Part shown: positions 14,898 to 23,221 of the stretch, piece after piece
Numbering within the stretch: position 1 is the stretch's first letter
Layout of the letters: each line of letters begins with the position of its first letter
Assembly: GCA_035719045.1 (NCBI GenBank)
Contig: DASTGO010000374.1
Span: 1 to 49,006 of the forward strand
DNA: 49,006 nt
Reading direction: 5' to 3'
DNA from: DASTGO01 sp035719045
GTDB lineage: Bacteria; Actinomycetota; Actinomycetes; Actinomycetales; Kineosporiaceae
Position numbers and translations under genes: made by a program
The notes under the pieces: model-generated
Told to the model about the DNA's origin: nothing
Seen by the model: only the letters and a program-made list of their open reading frames with translations
Database searches by the model: none

Positions 14898-16055
14898 TCA
14901 GGCCGTCAGCCAGGCCCGCAGCGCCCGCTCGCACTCCCTGATCAGGGCCACCTTGCAGTGCTCGTCGTCCCGGTGGGCCAGGGTGGGGTCCCCGGGGCCG
15001 TAGTTGACCGCGGGGATGCCGAGCTCGGCGAACCGGGCGACGTCGGTCCAGCCCTGCTTGGGGGCCGGGGCCCGGCCGATCGCGGCGACGAAGGCGGCGG
15101 CCGCGGGATGGTCCAGACCGGGCCGGGCACCTGCGGCACTGTCCACCACGGTCACCTCGTACCCGTTGAACACCGTGCGCAGGTGGTCGGCCGCCTCATC
15201 CGGGTAGCGATCGGGTGCGAAGCGGTAGTTCACGGTCACCACGCACTCGTCCGGGATGACGTTGCCGGCCACGCCGCCACGGATCCGTACCGCGTTCAGC
15301 CCTTCCCGGAACAGCAACCCGTCCACCTCCGCCACCCGGGGCAGGTAGGTGCGCAGCCGGTCCAGCACGACGCCGGCCTCGTGCACGGCATTGCGGCCGA
15401 GCCAGGACCGCGCCGAGTGGGCGGCCACCCCGCGGATGGTCACCTCGACCCGTATCGTCCCGTTGCAGCCGCCCTCGACCACTCCGGAGGTGGGTTCGCC
15501 GAGGACGGCGAAGTCCCCGGTCAGCCAGTCCGGGTGCTCACGGACCAGCCGGCCGAGACCGTTCGCCGCGGCCTCGACCTCCTCGTTGTCGTAGAACACG
15601 AAGGTGATGTCCCGGTTCGGCTCCGGCAGGGTGGCCGCCAGCCGCAGCGCGACCGCGACGCCCGCCTTCATGTCCGAGGTCCCACGGCCGTACAGCAGGG
15701 CATCGTCGCCCTGGCCCTCCAGCCGGCAGGGCAGATTACCCGCGACCGGGACGGTGTCCAGGTGGCCCGCGAGCACGACCCGCTCCCGGCGGCCGAGGGC
15801 GGTCCGGGCGACCACGGCGTCCCCGTCGCGCAGCACCTCCAGGTGGGGAAGCCGGCGCAGCGCCTCCTCGACCGCATCGGCCAGCGCCTTCTCCTGCCCG
15901 CTGACCGACTCCAGGTCGCACAGGGCGCGGGTCAGGCCGACCACGTCGCTGTCCAGCTCCAGACCCGCAGAGCCTGACGCCCGGGAGCGTCCGTTGCCGC
16001 GTGCGGTTCCGGGCTCGGCCCGGTTCTTGTCCGTTGCGGGGCGAGGGTCCGTCAT
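14898..16055 (-). CDS. dapE: Succinyl-diaminopimelate desuccinylase
   Basis: A 385-residue M20-family zinc amidohydrolase that hydrolyses N-succinyl-L,L-diaminopimelate to L,L-DAP and succinate in lysine and peptidoglycan synthesis. Metal and catalytic residues are in order: AGHLDTVPVAG (His and catalytic Asp), GRGTSDMKAG (bridging Asp), YDNEEVEA (general-base Glu pair), LGEPT (Glu), and near the end LAHRDDEHC (His). The middle ~110 residues form the dimerisation lid with AAHSARSW. The first ~35 residues are a charged extension. ATG 16055 is preceded by TAGCCT at 8 nt. It is divergent from dapD, the same arrangement as in mycobacteria (Rv1201c/Rv1202). Confidence 0.95.
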   Translation of the reverse strand: MTDPRPATDKNRAEPGTARGNGRSRASGSAGLELDSDVVGLTRALCDLESVSGQEKALADAVEEALRRLPHLEVLRDGDAVVARTALGRRERVVLAGHLDTVPVAGNLPCRLEGQGDDALLYGRGTSDMKAGVAVALRLAATLPEPNRDITFVFYDNEEVEAAANGLGRLVREHPDWLTGDFAVLGEPTSGVVEGGCNGTIRVEVTIRGVAAHSARSWLGRNAVHEAGVVLDRLRTYLPRVAEVDGLLFREGLNAVRIRGGVAGNVIPDECVVTVNYRFAPDRYPDEAADHLRTVFNGYEVTVVDSAAGARPGLDHPAAAAFVAAIGRAPAPKQGWTDVARFAELGIPAVNYGPGDPTLAHRDDEHCKVALIRECERALRAWLTA

Positions 16056-16063
16056 GGGCCATG

Positions 16064-16069
16064 AGGCTA
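16064..16069 (-). promoter_or_regulatory. -10-like element (TAGCCT) before dapE
   Basis: TAGCCT ends 8 nt before the dapE ATG in the 182-nt divergent dapE/dapD region, with no Shine-Dalgarno visible. Confidence 0.4.
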
Positions 16070-16225
16070 CGGGGCGGGCCCGCCCGCGCGAACCCCCGGT
16101 CGTCCCTTCCCCGGCGTGATGCGGCCCTTCTCACGCCGAGCGGCCGGGCGTCCTCACGCTGCGTCCAGGAACCCAGGGCATGCGGGGGCGGGAACACCCC
16201 TGCCGGCCGGCCCCGGCACTGCCCC

Positions 16226-16231
16226 TAGGCT
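16226..16231 (+). promoter_or_regulatory. -10 element (TAGGCT) of leaderless dapD
   Basis: TAGGCT ends 6 nt before the dapD ATG at 16238. Confidence 0.5.
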
Positions 16232-16237
16232 GCTGGC

Positions 16238-17245
16238 ATGACCGCAGCAGCCCCTGGCGGGAGTCCCTCCACCATGACGCAGCCTTCCTCGCCCGCGGAC
16301 CGCACGGCCTGGGGCTACGGCCTGGCCACCATCACCGACGCGGGCGCGACCCTGGACACCTGGTACCCCGACCCCAGGCTGGCTCCGGCACCGGAGGACA
16401 CCGGATCACGGCATGCCGTCCCGGCGGATCTCGCGGCGCTGGAGGGGGTCGACCCCCCGCGCGGTGTCCGGCAGGTCGTGGTGCGCACCGTGATCGACCT
16501 CGACGCCCCGCCCGCCGACGTCCCGGACGCCTACCTGCGGCTGCACCTGCTGTCGCACCGGCTGGTCGCCCCGCACGGACTCAACCTCACCGGCGTGTTC
16601 GGCGTCCTGCCGAACGTGGTGTGGACCGACCACGGCCCCTGCGCGGTGGAGGACTTCGAGGCCACCCGGCTGCGGATGCGGTCCGCGGCCCGCGGCGGCA
16701 GCCGGGTGCAGGTGTTCGGGGTGGACAAGTTCCCGCGGATGGCCGACTACGTGCTGCCGTCCGGCGTGCGGATCGCCGACGCCGACCGGGTCCGGCTCGG
16801 GGCCCACCTGGCCCCCGGCACCACCGTCATGCATGAGGGCTTCGTGAACTTCAACGCCGGGACGCTGGGCACCTCGATGGTCGAGGGCCGGATCTCGGCC
16901 GGAGTGGTGGTCGGTGACGGCTCCGACGTCGGCGGCGGTGCCTCGATCATGGGCACCCTGTCGGGCGGGGGTACCGAGGTGATCTCGATCGGCCGCCGCT
17001 GCCTGCTCGGCGCGAACTCAGGGATCGGGATCAGCCTCGGCGACGACTGCGTGGTCGAGGCCGGCTGCTACGTCACCGCGGGCACCAAGGTCACCCTCCC
17101 GGACGGCTCGGTGACCAAGGCCCGGGAACTGTCCGGTCAGTCCGGCTGGCTGTTCCGGCGCAACTCGCTGTCGGGGACCGTCGAGGCGGTTCCGCGCAGC
17201 GGCCGCGGAGTGGAACTGAACACCGCCCTGCACACGAACGACTGA
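16238..17245 (+). CDS. dapD: Tetrahydrodipicolinate N-succinyltransferase (actinobacterial type)
   Basis: A 335-residue trimeric acyltransferase that succinylates tetrahydrodipicolinate using succinyl-CoA. The N-terminal domain includes WGYGLATITDAGATLDTWYP. The C-terminal left-handed beta-helix shows hexapeptide-type repeats: GTTVMHEGFVNFNAGTLGTS, VEGRISAGVVVGDGSDVGGG and GRRCLLGANSGIGISLGDDC. HEGFVNFNAGTLG and DVGGGASIMGTLSGGG are characteristic of the actinobacterial DapD group. ATG 16238 is apparently leaderless. Its stop overlaps the start of the next gene by one base (TGATG), so the membrane protein at 17245 is translated from the same message. Confidence 0.96.
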   Translation: MTAAAPGGSPSTMTQPSSPADRTAWGYGLATITDAGATLDTWYPDPRLAPAPEDTGSRHAVPADLAALEGVDPPRGVRQVVVRTVIDLDAPPADVPDAYLRLHLLSHRLVAPHGLNLTGVFGVLPNVVWTDHGPCAVEDFEATRLRMRSAARGGSRVQVFGVDKFPRMADYVLPSGVRIADADRVRLGAHLAPGTTVMHEGFVNFNAGTLGTSMVEGRISAGVVVGDGSDVGGGASIMGTLSGGGTEVISIGRRCLLGANSGIGISLGDDCVVEAGCYVTAGTKVTLPDGSVTKARELSGQSGWLFRRNSLSGTVEAVPRSGRGVELNTALHTND

Positions 17246-18219
17246 TGCCGGGTGGGCACGGCCCCGACCGCCACCGCGGTCGGGGCCACGGGGGGAGCCG
17301 GAGCTACCGGAGCAGCCGAAACCACCGGGGAAGCCACGGCGCCAGCAGTTCGGGCACGGTGCTCGCCGTGGTGGTGACACTGGTCCTCGGTGCCGGGATC
17401 TGGGCCTGGACCCGCGGCGCGGTCGGCGGGGCTGCGCTGCGCCCGCACTGCACCGCGACCGCCTCCGGCTCGACGACCGAGCTGGACCCCGAACAGGCCG
17501 GCAACGCCGCGACCATCGCCGCGGTGGCGACCAAGCGGGGACTGCCTGCACGGGCGGCGACGATCGGCATCGCCACCGCCATGCAGGAGTCCAAGCTGCG
17601 TAACCTCGACTACGGCGACCGGGACTCCCTCGGACTGTTCCAGCAACGGCCCTCACAGGGCTGGGGCAGCGCGGAGGAGATCCGCGACCCGGTGTACGCG
17701 TCGAACGCCTTCTTCGACGTCCTGGTCAAGGTCGAGGGGTACCAGAACCTGCCGATCACCGCCGCCGCGCAGAAGGTGCAGCGGTCGGCGTTCCCCACCG
17801 CCTACGCCACGCATGAGCCGCAGGCCAGGGTCTTCGCCTCCGCACTGAGCGGCTACTCCCCCGCCGCCCTGAACTGTCTGCTGACGCCCAAGGGCGGGGG
17901 CCGGCAGCCGCCCGGCGCCGGCGGGCTCACCCCGCGCGCTGCCGCCCTGGTGTCGGCCGCCGACCGCGAGACGGGCCGGCAGGGCACCGCGGCCGGGGGC
18001 GACGGCGCGAGCGTGCGGTTCAGCCTGGCGGGCCGGGAGGGCGCCCGGCTGTCCTGGGCCCTGGCCCAGTGGGCGGTCGCCCGCGCGGACGGACTGGCCG
18101 TGGTCGCCGTCGAGGTGGACGGCAAGCAGTGGCGCCGCAGCCAACCCGAGGCCGGCTGGACCCCGCTGTCCGGCGGGCCCGCAGCCGGCACGGTCATCGT
18201 GCGCCTGGCCAACGGCTGA
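17245..18219 (+). CDS. Membrane-anchored lysozyme-like (lytic transglycosylase-like) protein
   Basis: A 324-residue protein with a short basic, Arg/His/Ser-rich cytoplasmic N-terminus, one membrane anchor (residues ~38-56) and an extracytoplasmic domain. That domain has ATIGIATAMQESKLRNLD followed by SLGLFQQRPSQGWG. This resembles the lysozyme/goose-type transglycosylase fold, with Glu115 in MQES as the candidate catalytic acid. C-terminal to residue ~215 is a low-complexity linker and a small beta-rich segment. Relatives in databases are often mislabelled 'heavy metal transporter'; nothing here supports transport. One-base overlap with dapD (TGATG) couples it to diaminopimelate synthesis, suggesting a peptidoglycan role. 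Enzyme activity is inferred, not established. Confidence 0.78.
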   Translation: MPGGHGPDRHRGRGHGGSRSYRSSRNHRGSHGASSSGTVLAVVVTLVLGAGIWAWTRGAVGGAALRPHCTATASGSTTELDPEQAGNAATIAAVATKRGLPARAATIGIATAMQESKLRNLDYGDRDSLGLFQQRPSQGWGSAEEIRDPVYASNAFFDVLVKVEGYQNLPITAAAQKVQRSAFPTAYATHEPQARVFASALSGYSPAALNCLLTPKGGGRQPPGAGGLTPRAAALVSAADRETGRQGTAAGGDGASVRFSLAGREGARLSWALAQWAVARADGLAVVAVEVDGKQWRRSQPEAGWTPLSGGPAAGTVIVRLANG

Positions 18220-18242
18220 CGGACCGGCGACCGGCACGCCTG

Positions 18243-18287
18243 CTGCCCGGCACGCCAGGCGCTGGGCGCCGTCCGGGTGCCGGGCAG
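18243..18287. terminator. Hairpin between convergent lysozyme-like and gltA genes
   Basis: An 11-bp perfect stem, CTGCCCGGCAC with GTGCCGGGCAG, encloses a smaller inner hairpin (GGCGC-tgg-GCGCC). It lies 24 nt after the plus-strand stop. The remaining gap to 18424 has nothing recognised. Confidence 0.65.
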
Positions 18288-18424
18288 CCGAAGGGCACTT
18301 CCGCAAGAGACCGACCCCAGGAACGGGATGCGGGCGTCTTCCGGGCGGGTCCGCCGACCGTGCCCGAAAGACGCTCGCGCCGCCTTTGGCTGTGTTGCCT
18401 CTTCAGCCGTGCCGTCCCTGCGGG

Positions 18425-19717
<1,293 letters not shown>

Positions 19718-19934
19718 GCACGCTCCTTCATGAACGTCTCCCCCGAGCCGGAGATCGTCACCCGGAACGGAGGGGTGGGCCAAGGCGCTTCGTGAGCGCA
19801 ACTTCACCTGAGACGCTACCTGCAGGTACGCCGGGTCGGCCATTCACCCGTCGGCGGATCAGCCAGTCGCTCTGGGGTATGCGACGACCGGTCCTCATCC
19901 TCGGCCTGACCAGGCATGATGGCTCCCCCCGGCG

Positions 19935-21053
19935 TCAGCCGAGGCGCTCGGCGAGCCGGGCGATCCGCTCATCCGACGCGGTCAGGGCGATCCGGACATG
20001 GCGGGCACCGGCGGTGCCGTAGAAGTCCCCCGGTGCGGCCAGCACCCCGCGCCCGGCGAGCCATTCCACGGTGGTCCAGCACGGCTCGTCGCGCGTGGCC
20101 CACAGATAGAGCCCCGCCTGCGAGCCGTCGATCCGGAACCCCGCGGAACCCAGCGCGGCGACCACCTGCGCCCGGCGGCCCCGGTACCGCTCCCGCTGGA
20201 CGGCGACGTGCTCGTCGTCCCCGAGCCCGACCCGCATGGCCTCCTGCACCGGCCAGGGCATCATCATCCCGGCATGCTTGCGCAGCTCCAGCAGTTGCCC
20301 CACCATGCGGGGGTCACCCGCGACGAACGCCGCGCGGTAACCGGCCAGGTTGGACTGCTTGCTCAGGCTGTACACCGCGAGCAGGCCCTCGTGCGAGCCG
20401 CCGCAGACCCGGGGGTCGAGGATGCTCGGCACCTCGGCGACGTCCCAGGGCAGTTCGGCGTAGCACTCGTCGCTGGCCACCACGGCACCGATCGAGCGGG
20501 CCCAGGCGACCACCTTGGCCAGGTGCTCGACCGGGAGGACCTTCCCGTCGGGATTGCCGGGCGAGTTCAGCCAGACCAGCCGGACCCGTCCCGCGGCGGG
20601 CCCGAGCTGGGCGGTGCCGTCGGCGGGTACCGGAGTGGCGCCGGCCAGCCGCGCCCCGACGTCGTAGGTCGGGTAGGCGGCCTCCGGGTGCACCACGACA
20701 TCGCCGGGGCGCAGGCCCAGCAGCGTCGGCAACCACGCCACGAGTTCCTTGGACCCCAGGGTGGGCAGCACCCCCGCAGGGTCCACGTCCGGGACACCAC
20801 GGCGACGGGCGAACCAGGCGGCCACCGCCTCGCGCAGGGCGGGTGTGCCGTGGGTCAGCGGGTAGCCGTGGGCGTCCGAGGCCGCGACCAGCGCGGCACG
20901 GATCACCTCCGGCGTCGGGTCGACCGGCGTCCCCACCGACAGGTCGATGATCCCGTCGGGGTGGGCGCGTGCGGTCGCCGCATACGGGACCAGGGTGTCC
21001 CACGGGAAGTCCGGCAGCCTTGCGAGCAGGGCTGCCGGACCCGTGGCGTTCAC
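19935..21053 (-). CDS. dapC: Succinyldiaminopimelate transaminase
   Basis: A 372-residue fold-type I PLP aminotransferase that makes N-succinyl-L,L-DAP, the step between dapD and dapE. Motifs: FPWDTLVPYAATARAHPDG, DLSVGTPVDPTPEVI, LGSKELVAWLPTLLGL, AYPTYDVGARLAG, LVWLNSPGNPDGKVLPVEHL, SDECYAELPWD and YSLSKQSNLAGYR with the PLP-binding Lys. The wording follows mycobacterial DapC (Rv1178). The start is the GTG at 21053, 8 nt after the ferredoxin stop; no strong Shine-Dalgarno, so coupling to fdxA is likely. With dapD and dapE in this window, three of four steps of the succinylase DAP pathway are within 7 kb, though in separate operons. Confidence 0.94.
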   Translation of the reverse strand: MNATGPAALLARLPDFPWDTLVPYAATARAHPDGIIDLSVGTPVDPTPEVIRAALVAASDAHGYPLTHGTPALREAVAAWFARRRGVPDVDPAGVLPTLGSKELVAWLPTLLGLRPGDVVVHPEAAYPTYDVGARLAGATPVPADGTAQLGPAAGRVRLVWLNSPGNPDGKVLPVEHLAKVVAWARSIGAVVASDECYAELPWDVAEVPSILDPRVCGGSHEGLLAVYSLSKQSNLAGYRAAFVAGDPRMVGQLLELRKHAGMMMPWPVQEAMRVGLGDDEHVAVQRERYRGRRAQVVAALGSAGFRIDGSQAGLYLWATRDEPCWTTVEWLAGRGVLAAPGDFYGTAGARHVRIALTASDERIARLAERLG

Positions 21054-21061
21054 CTGGGTGT

Positions 21062-21388
21062 TCAGTGCTCCGAACCCTGCGGCGGCAGGGCGGCGATGAG
21101 CGGGTGGTCCTTCGGGATCACGCCGAGCTTGGCGGCGCCACCCGGGGACCCGAGGTCGTCGAAGAACTCGACGTTGGCCTTGTAGTAGTCCTTCCACTGC
21201 TCCGGCACGTCGTCTTCGTAGAAGATGGCCTCGACCGGGCAGACCGGTTCGCAGGCACCGCAGTCCACGCACTCGTCGGGGTGGATGTACAGCGTGCGCT
21301 CACCCTCGTAGATGCAGTCGACCGGGCACTCTTCGATGCACGCCTTGTCCTTGGTGTCGACGCAAGGTTGGGCGATGACGTACGTCAC
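21062..21388 (-). CDS. fdxA: 7Fe ferredoxin
   Basis: A 108-residue ferredoxin carrying [3Fe-4S] and [4Fe-4S] clusters. The Cys pattern is CVDTKDKACIEECPVDC, then CVDCGACEPVCPVEA; together they supply the seven ligands. The C-terminal extension (EQWKDYYKANVEFFDDLGSP) is typical of the actinobacterial FdxA/FdxC type. It is a soluble electron carrier, for example for P450s or oxidoreductases; the partner is not shown. The start GTG 21388 follows GGAGGA. The fdxA-dapC order is conserved in actinobacteria and the short gap indicates one transcript. Confidence 0.96.
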   Translation of the reverse strand: MTYVIAQPCVDTKDKACIEECPVDCIYEGERTLYIHPDECVDCGACEPVCPVEAIFYEDDVPEQWKDYYKANVEFFDDLGSPGGAAKLGVIPKDHPLIAALPPQGSEH

Positions 21389-21444
21389 GAGTCCTCCAAT
21401 GGTCGCCGGGCCGTCGTGGCGGCCCCCGGCGGACGGGTCGGGCC

Positions 21445-21450
21445 TAGTAT
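21445..21450 (+). promoter_or_regulatory. Candidate -10 element (TAGTAT) before the GNAT gene
   Basis: TAGTAT lies in the 103-nt divergent gap between fdxA and the acetyltransferase. It predicts a ~35-nt leader that includes the AGGGGGG ribosome-binding site before GTG 21492. Confidence 0.4.
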
Positions 21451-21491
21451 CGCCGACGCGAGGACCGCTGTGGGGACGAGGGGGGTCATCC

Positions 21492-22505
21492 GTGGCCGAT
21501 GTCGGCCGGAACCGTGGCCGGGGCCCGGATTCCCATATCGCACAGGGGGGTACGACACCAGAGCCCGCCGTCCCCGCGGTCGCTCCGCGCAGCCCGGCTA
21601 CCGGTGTCCCGAAGTTCGACGGTGTCGTCGCGCACGCCGCTGCCCCGCGCGCAGCCGGCCATGACATGGCGGGTCCCGGGTCGGCGATCGACGCCCTGGA
21701 GCGGGTGATGGCCGACCACTGGCGGGCCCTGGAACGCGATCACCTCGGCGACTGGCTGCTGCGAGCCTGCGGAGGATTCACCGGCCGGGCGAACTCGGTG
21801 CTCACCGTCGGCGACCCCGGGACCGGACTGCCGACGGCGATCGCCGCGGTGACCGCGTGGTACGCCGCCCGGGGCCTGCCTCCGACCGCCAGCCTGCCCG
21901 CCCCCGTGGAGCCGTCCGCCCTGCCCGCCGCAGCGCCCGCGGGAAGCCGGCCGACCGTCGCTGCGGAAGGACCCGAACGGGACCGTGCCCGGGAGCGGGC
22001 GGCGGCGTTCACGGCGGCCGGGTGGCAGGTGCTCGCCGGAGCGGGCGCGTACGTGCTCACCGCATCGGTGGCGGAGCTGGCCGCGACCGGTGCGGCCGCC
22101 CTGCCCGGCAGGCTGACCCTCGACCTGGCCGCCGAGCCGGACGCCGGGTGGCTGGCCGGCTACCGCTACCGCGGCCAGGAGTTGCCGCCGCAGGCGCGGG
22201 CCCTCCTACTGTCCGCCGCCGACCAGGTGTTCTGCTCGATCCGCGACGGCGACCGGACGGTTGCGGTGGCCCGGGGCTCACTGTCCGGCGGCTGGGCCGG
22301 GGTGACCGCGGTCGAGGTGGACCCGCAGTACCGCCGCCGAGGACTGGCCCGGATCCTGCTCGGGGCGGTCGCCCGGTGGGCCGGGCCGGCGGGTGCGGGG
22401 TCGGCCTACCTGCAGGTGGGCGACGGCAACGAGGCGGCCCTGACGCTGTACTTCTCCGCGGGGCTCACCCTGCACCACCGCTACGACTACCTGCGACCGG
22501 CCTGA
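21492..22505 (+). CDS. GNAT family N-acetyltransferase
   Basis: A 337-residue GNAT protein. After a ~60-residue variable N-terminus comes LGDWLLRACGGFTGRANSVL, the entry motif of the two-domain GNAT group that includes mycothiol-synthase-like enzymes. The C-terminal catalytic domain has VTAVEVDPQYRRRGLARILL, with the acetyl-CoA pyrophosphate loop (RRRGLA), and AYLQVGDGNEAALTLYFSAG. The acceptor is unknown. The start GTG 21492 is chosen for the AGGGGGG just upstream; the frame is open farther but without coding character. Mycothiol synthase itself (mshD) is a different, better-defined sequence, so that name is not used. Confidence 0.85.
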   Translation: MADVGRNRGRGPDSHIAQGGTTPEPAVPAVAPRSPATGVPKFDGVVAHAAAPRAAGHDMAGPGSAIDALERVMADHWRALERDHLGDWLLRACGGFTGRANSVLTVGDPGTGLPTAIAAVTAWYAARGLPPTASLPAPVEPSALPAAAPAGSRPTVAAEGPERDRARERAAAFTAAGWQVLAGAGAYVLTASVAELAATGAAALPGRLTLDLAAEPDAGWLAGYRYRGQELPPQARALLLSAADQVFCSIRDGDRTVAVARGSLSGGWAGVTAVEVDPQYRRRGLARILLGAVARWAGPAGAGSAYLQVGDGNEAALTLYFSAGLTLHHRYDYLRPA

Positions 22506-22621
22506 GCGAGGCGCACCCGTAGGGCGGCACCGAACGCACGCAGCCTGATCGCAGGCCCCGGGTCGGGCAGCACCGAACGGACACCGGTCAGGCTCGGACG
22601 CCCGGCACGGACCCCGCCACC

Positions 22622-23209
22622 TCAGTCCAGCTTGCGGTAGGCGCTGCGGTGGTAGAGCAGCGCTCCGGTGTCGTCACGCCCGAGACCGACCGAGACCACC
22701 TCGCCGACCACGATGAGGTGGTCCCCGCCGGGGTGGACGGCGTGGGTCCGGCATTCCAGCCAGGCGCTGGCCGCCTCCAGGACCGCCGATCCGGTGACCG
22801 GTCCGCGCCGGTGCGGTACGGCGTCGAGCTGACCCTGCAGCGGGCGCCCGCGGGTGGCCAGCCAGTCGGCGGCGGGGCGGGCGGTCGCGTCGAGCATGCT
22901 GACCGCCCACTGCCCGCTGTCCAGCACCGCGTCGCAGAACCGGGAGTCGGCCTCGACGCAGACCAGGACCAGCAACGGGTCCAGCGACACCGAGGTGAAC
23001 GCGTTGACCGTCATCGCATGGTCCCGGCCGTCGGCCACGGTGCTCACCACGCAGATCCCGGTGGCGAACCGGCCCACCGCACGGCGGAACTCCGCGGTGG
23101 TGGCGGGCCGGTGCCAGCGCCCTACGGGATCGCCGGGATCGCCGGGATCGCCGGGCGTCGCCTCCGCGGGTCCGCCGTCGGCAGCGGCGGACGAGGGAGG
23201 CGGCGGCAC
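22622..23209 (-). CDS. Flavin reductase-like domain protein
   Basis: A 195-residue FMN-binding split-barrel protein of the flavin reductase family. Seen: RRAVGRFATGICVVSTV, MTVNAFTSVSLDPLLVLVCV, the FMN-contacting segment, then GSAVLEAASAWLECRTHAVH and GGDHLIVVGEVVSVG. Such proteins use NAD(P)H to reduce FMN/FAD for a partner monooxygenase; no partner is adjacent. Residues 1-30 are a low-complexity Gly-Asp-Pro leader containing a 9-nt repeat. The start GTG 23209 has TAGTCT exactly 6 nt upstream; the TAG of that hexamer is also the stop codon of the upstream ftsH-like gene. Confidence 0.9.
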   Translation of the reverse strand: MPPPPSSAAADGGPAEATPGDPGDPGDPVGRWHRPATTAEFRRAVGRFATGICVVSTVADGRDHAMTVNAFTSVSLDPLLVLVCVEADSRFCDAVLDSGQWAVSMLDATARPAADWLATRGRPLQGQLDAVPHRRGPVTGSAVLEAASAWLECRTHAVHPGGDHLIVVGEVVSVGLGRDDTGALLYHRSAYRKLD

Positions 23210-23215
23210 GGGGCC

Positions 23216-23221
23216 AGACTA
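23216..23221 (-). promoter_or_regulatory. -10 element (TAGTCT) of the flavin reductase, overlapping the upstream stop
   Basis: TAGTCT ends 6 nt before GTG 23209. Its first three bases are the TAG stop of the FtsH-like gene, so the leaderless promoter is embedded in that gene's terminus. Confidence 0.45.

Noticed and set aside
21312..21491. N-terminal extension of the GNAT protein
   Set aside because: It would be antisense to the ferredoxin gene and lacks coding character; GTG 21492 has a good ribosome-binding site.
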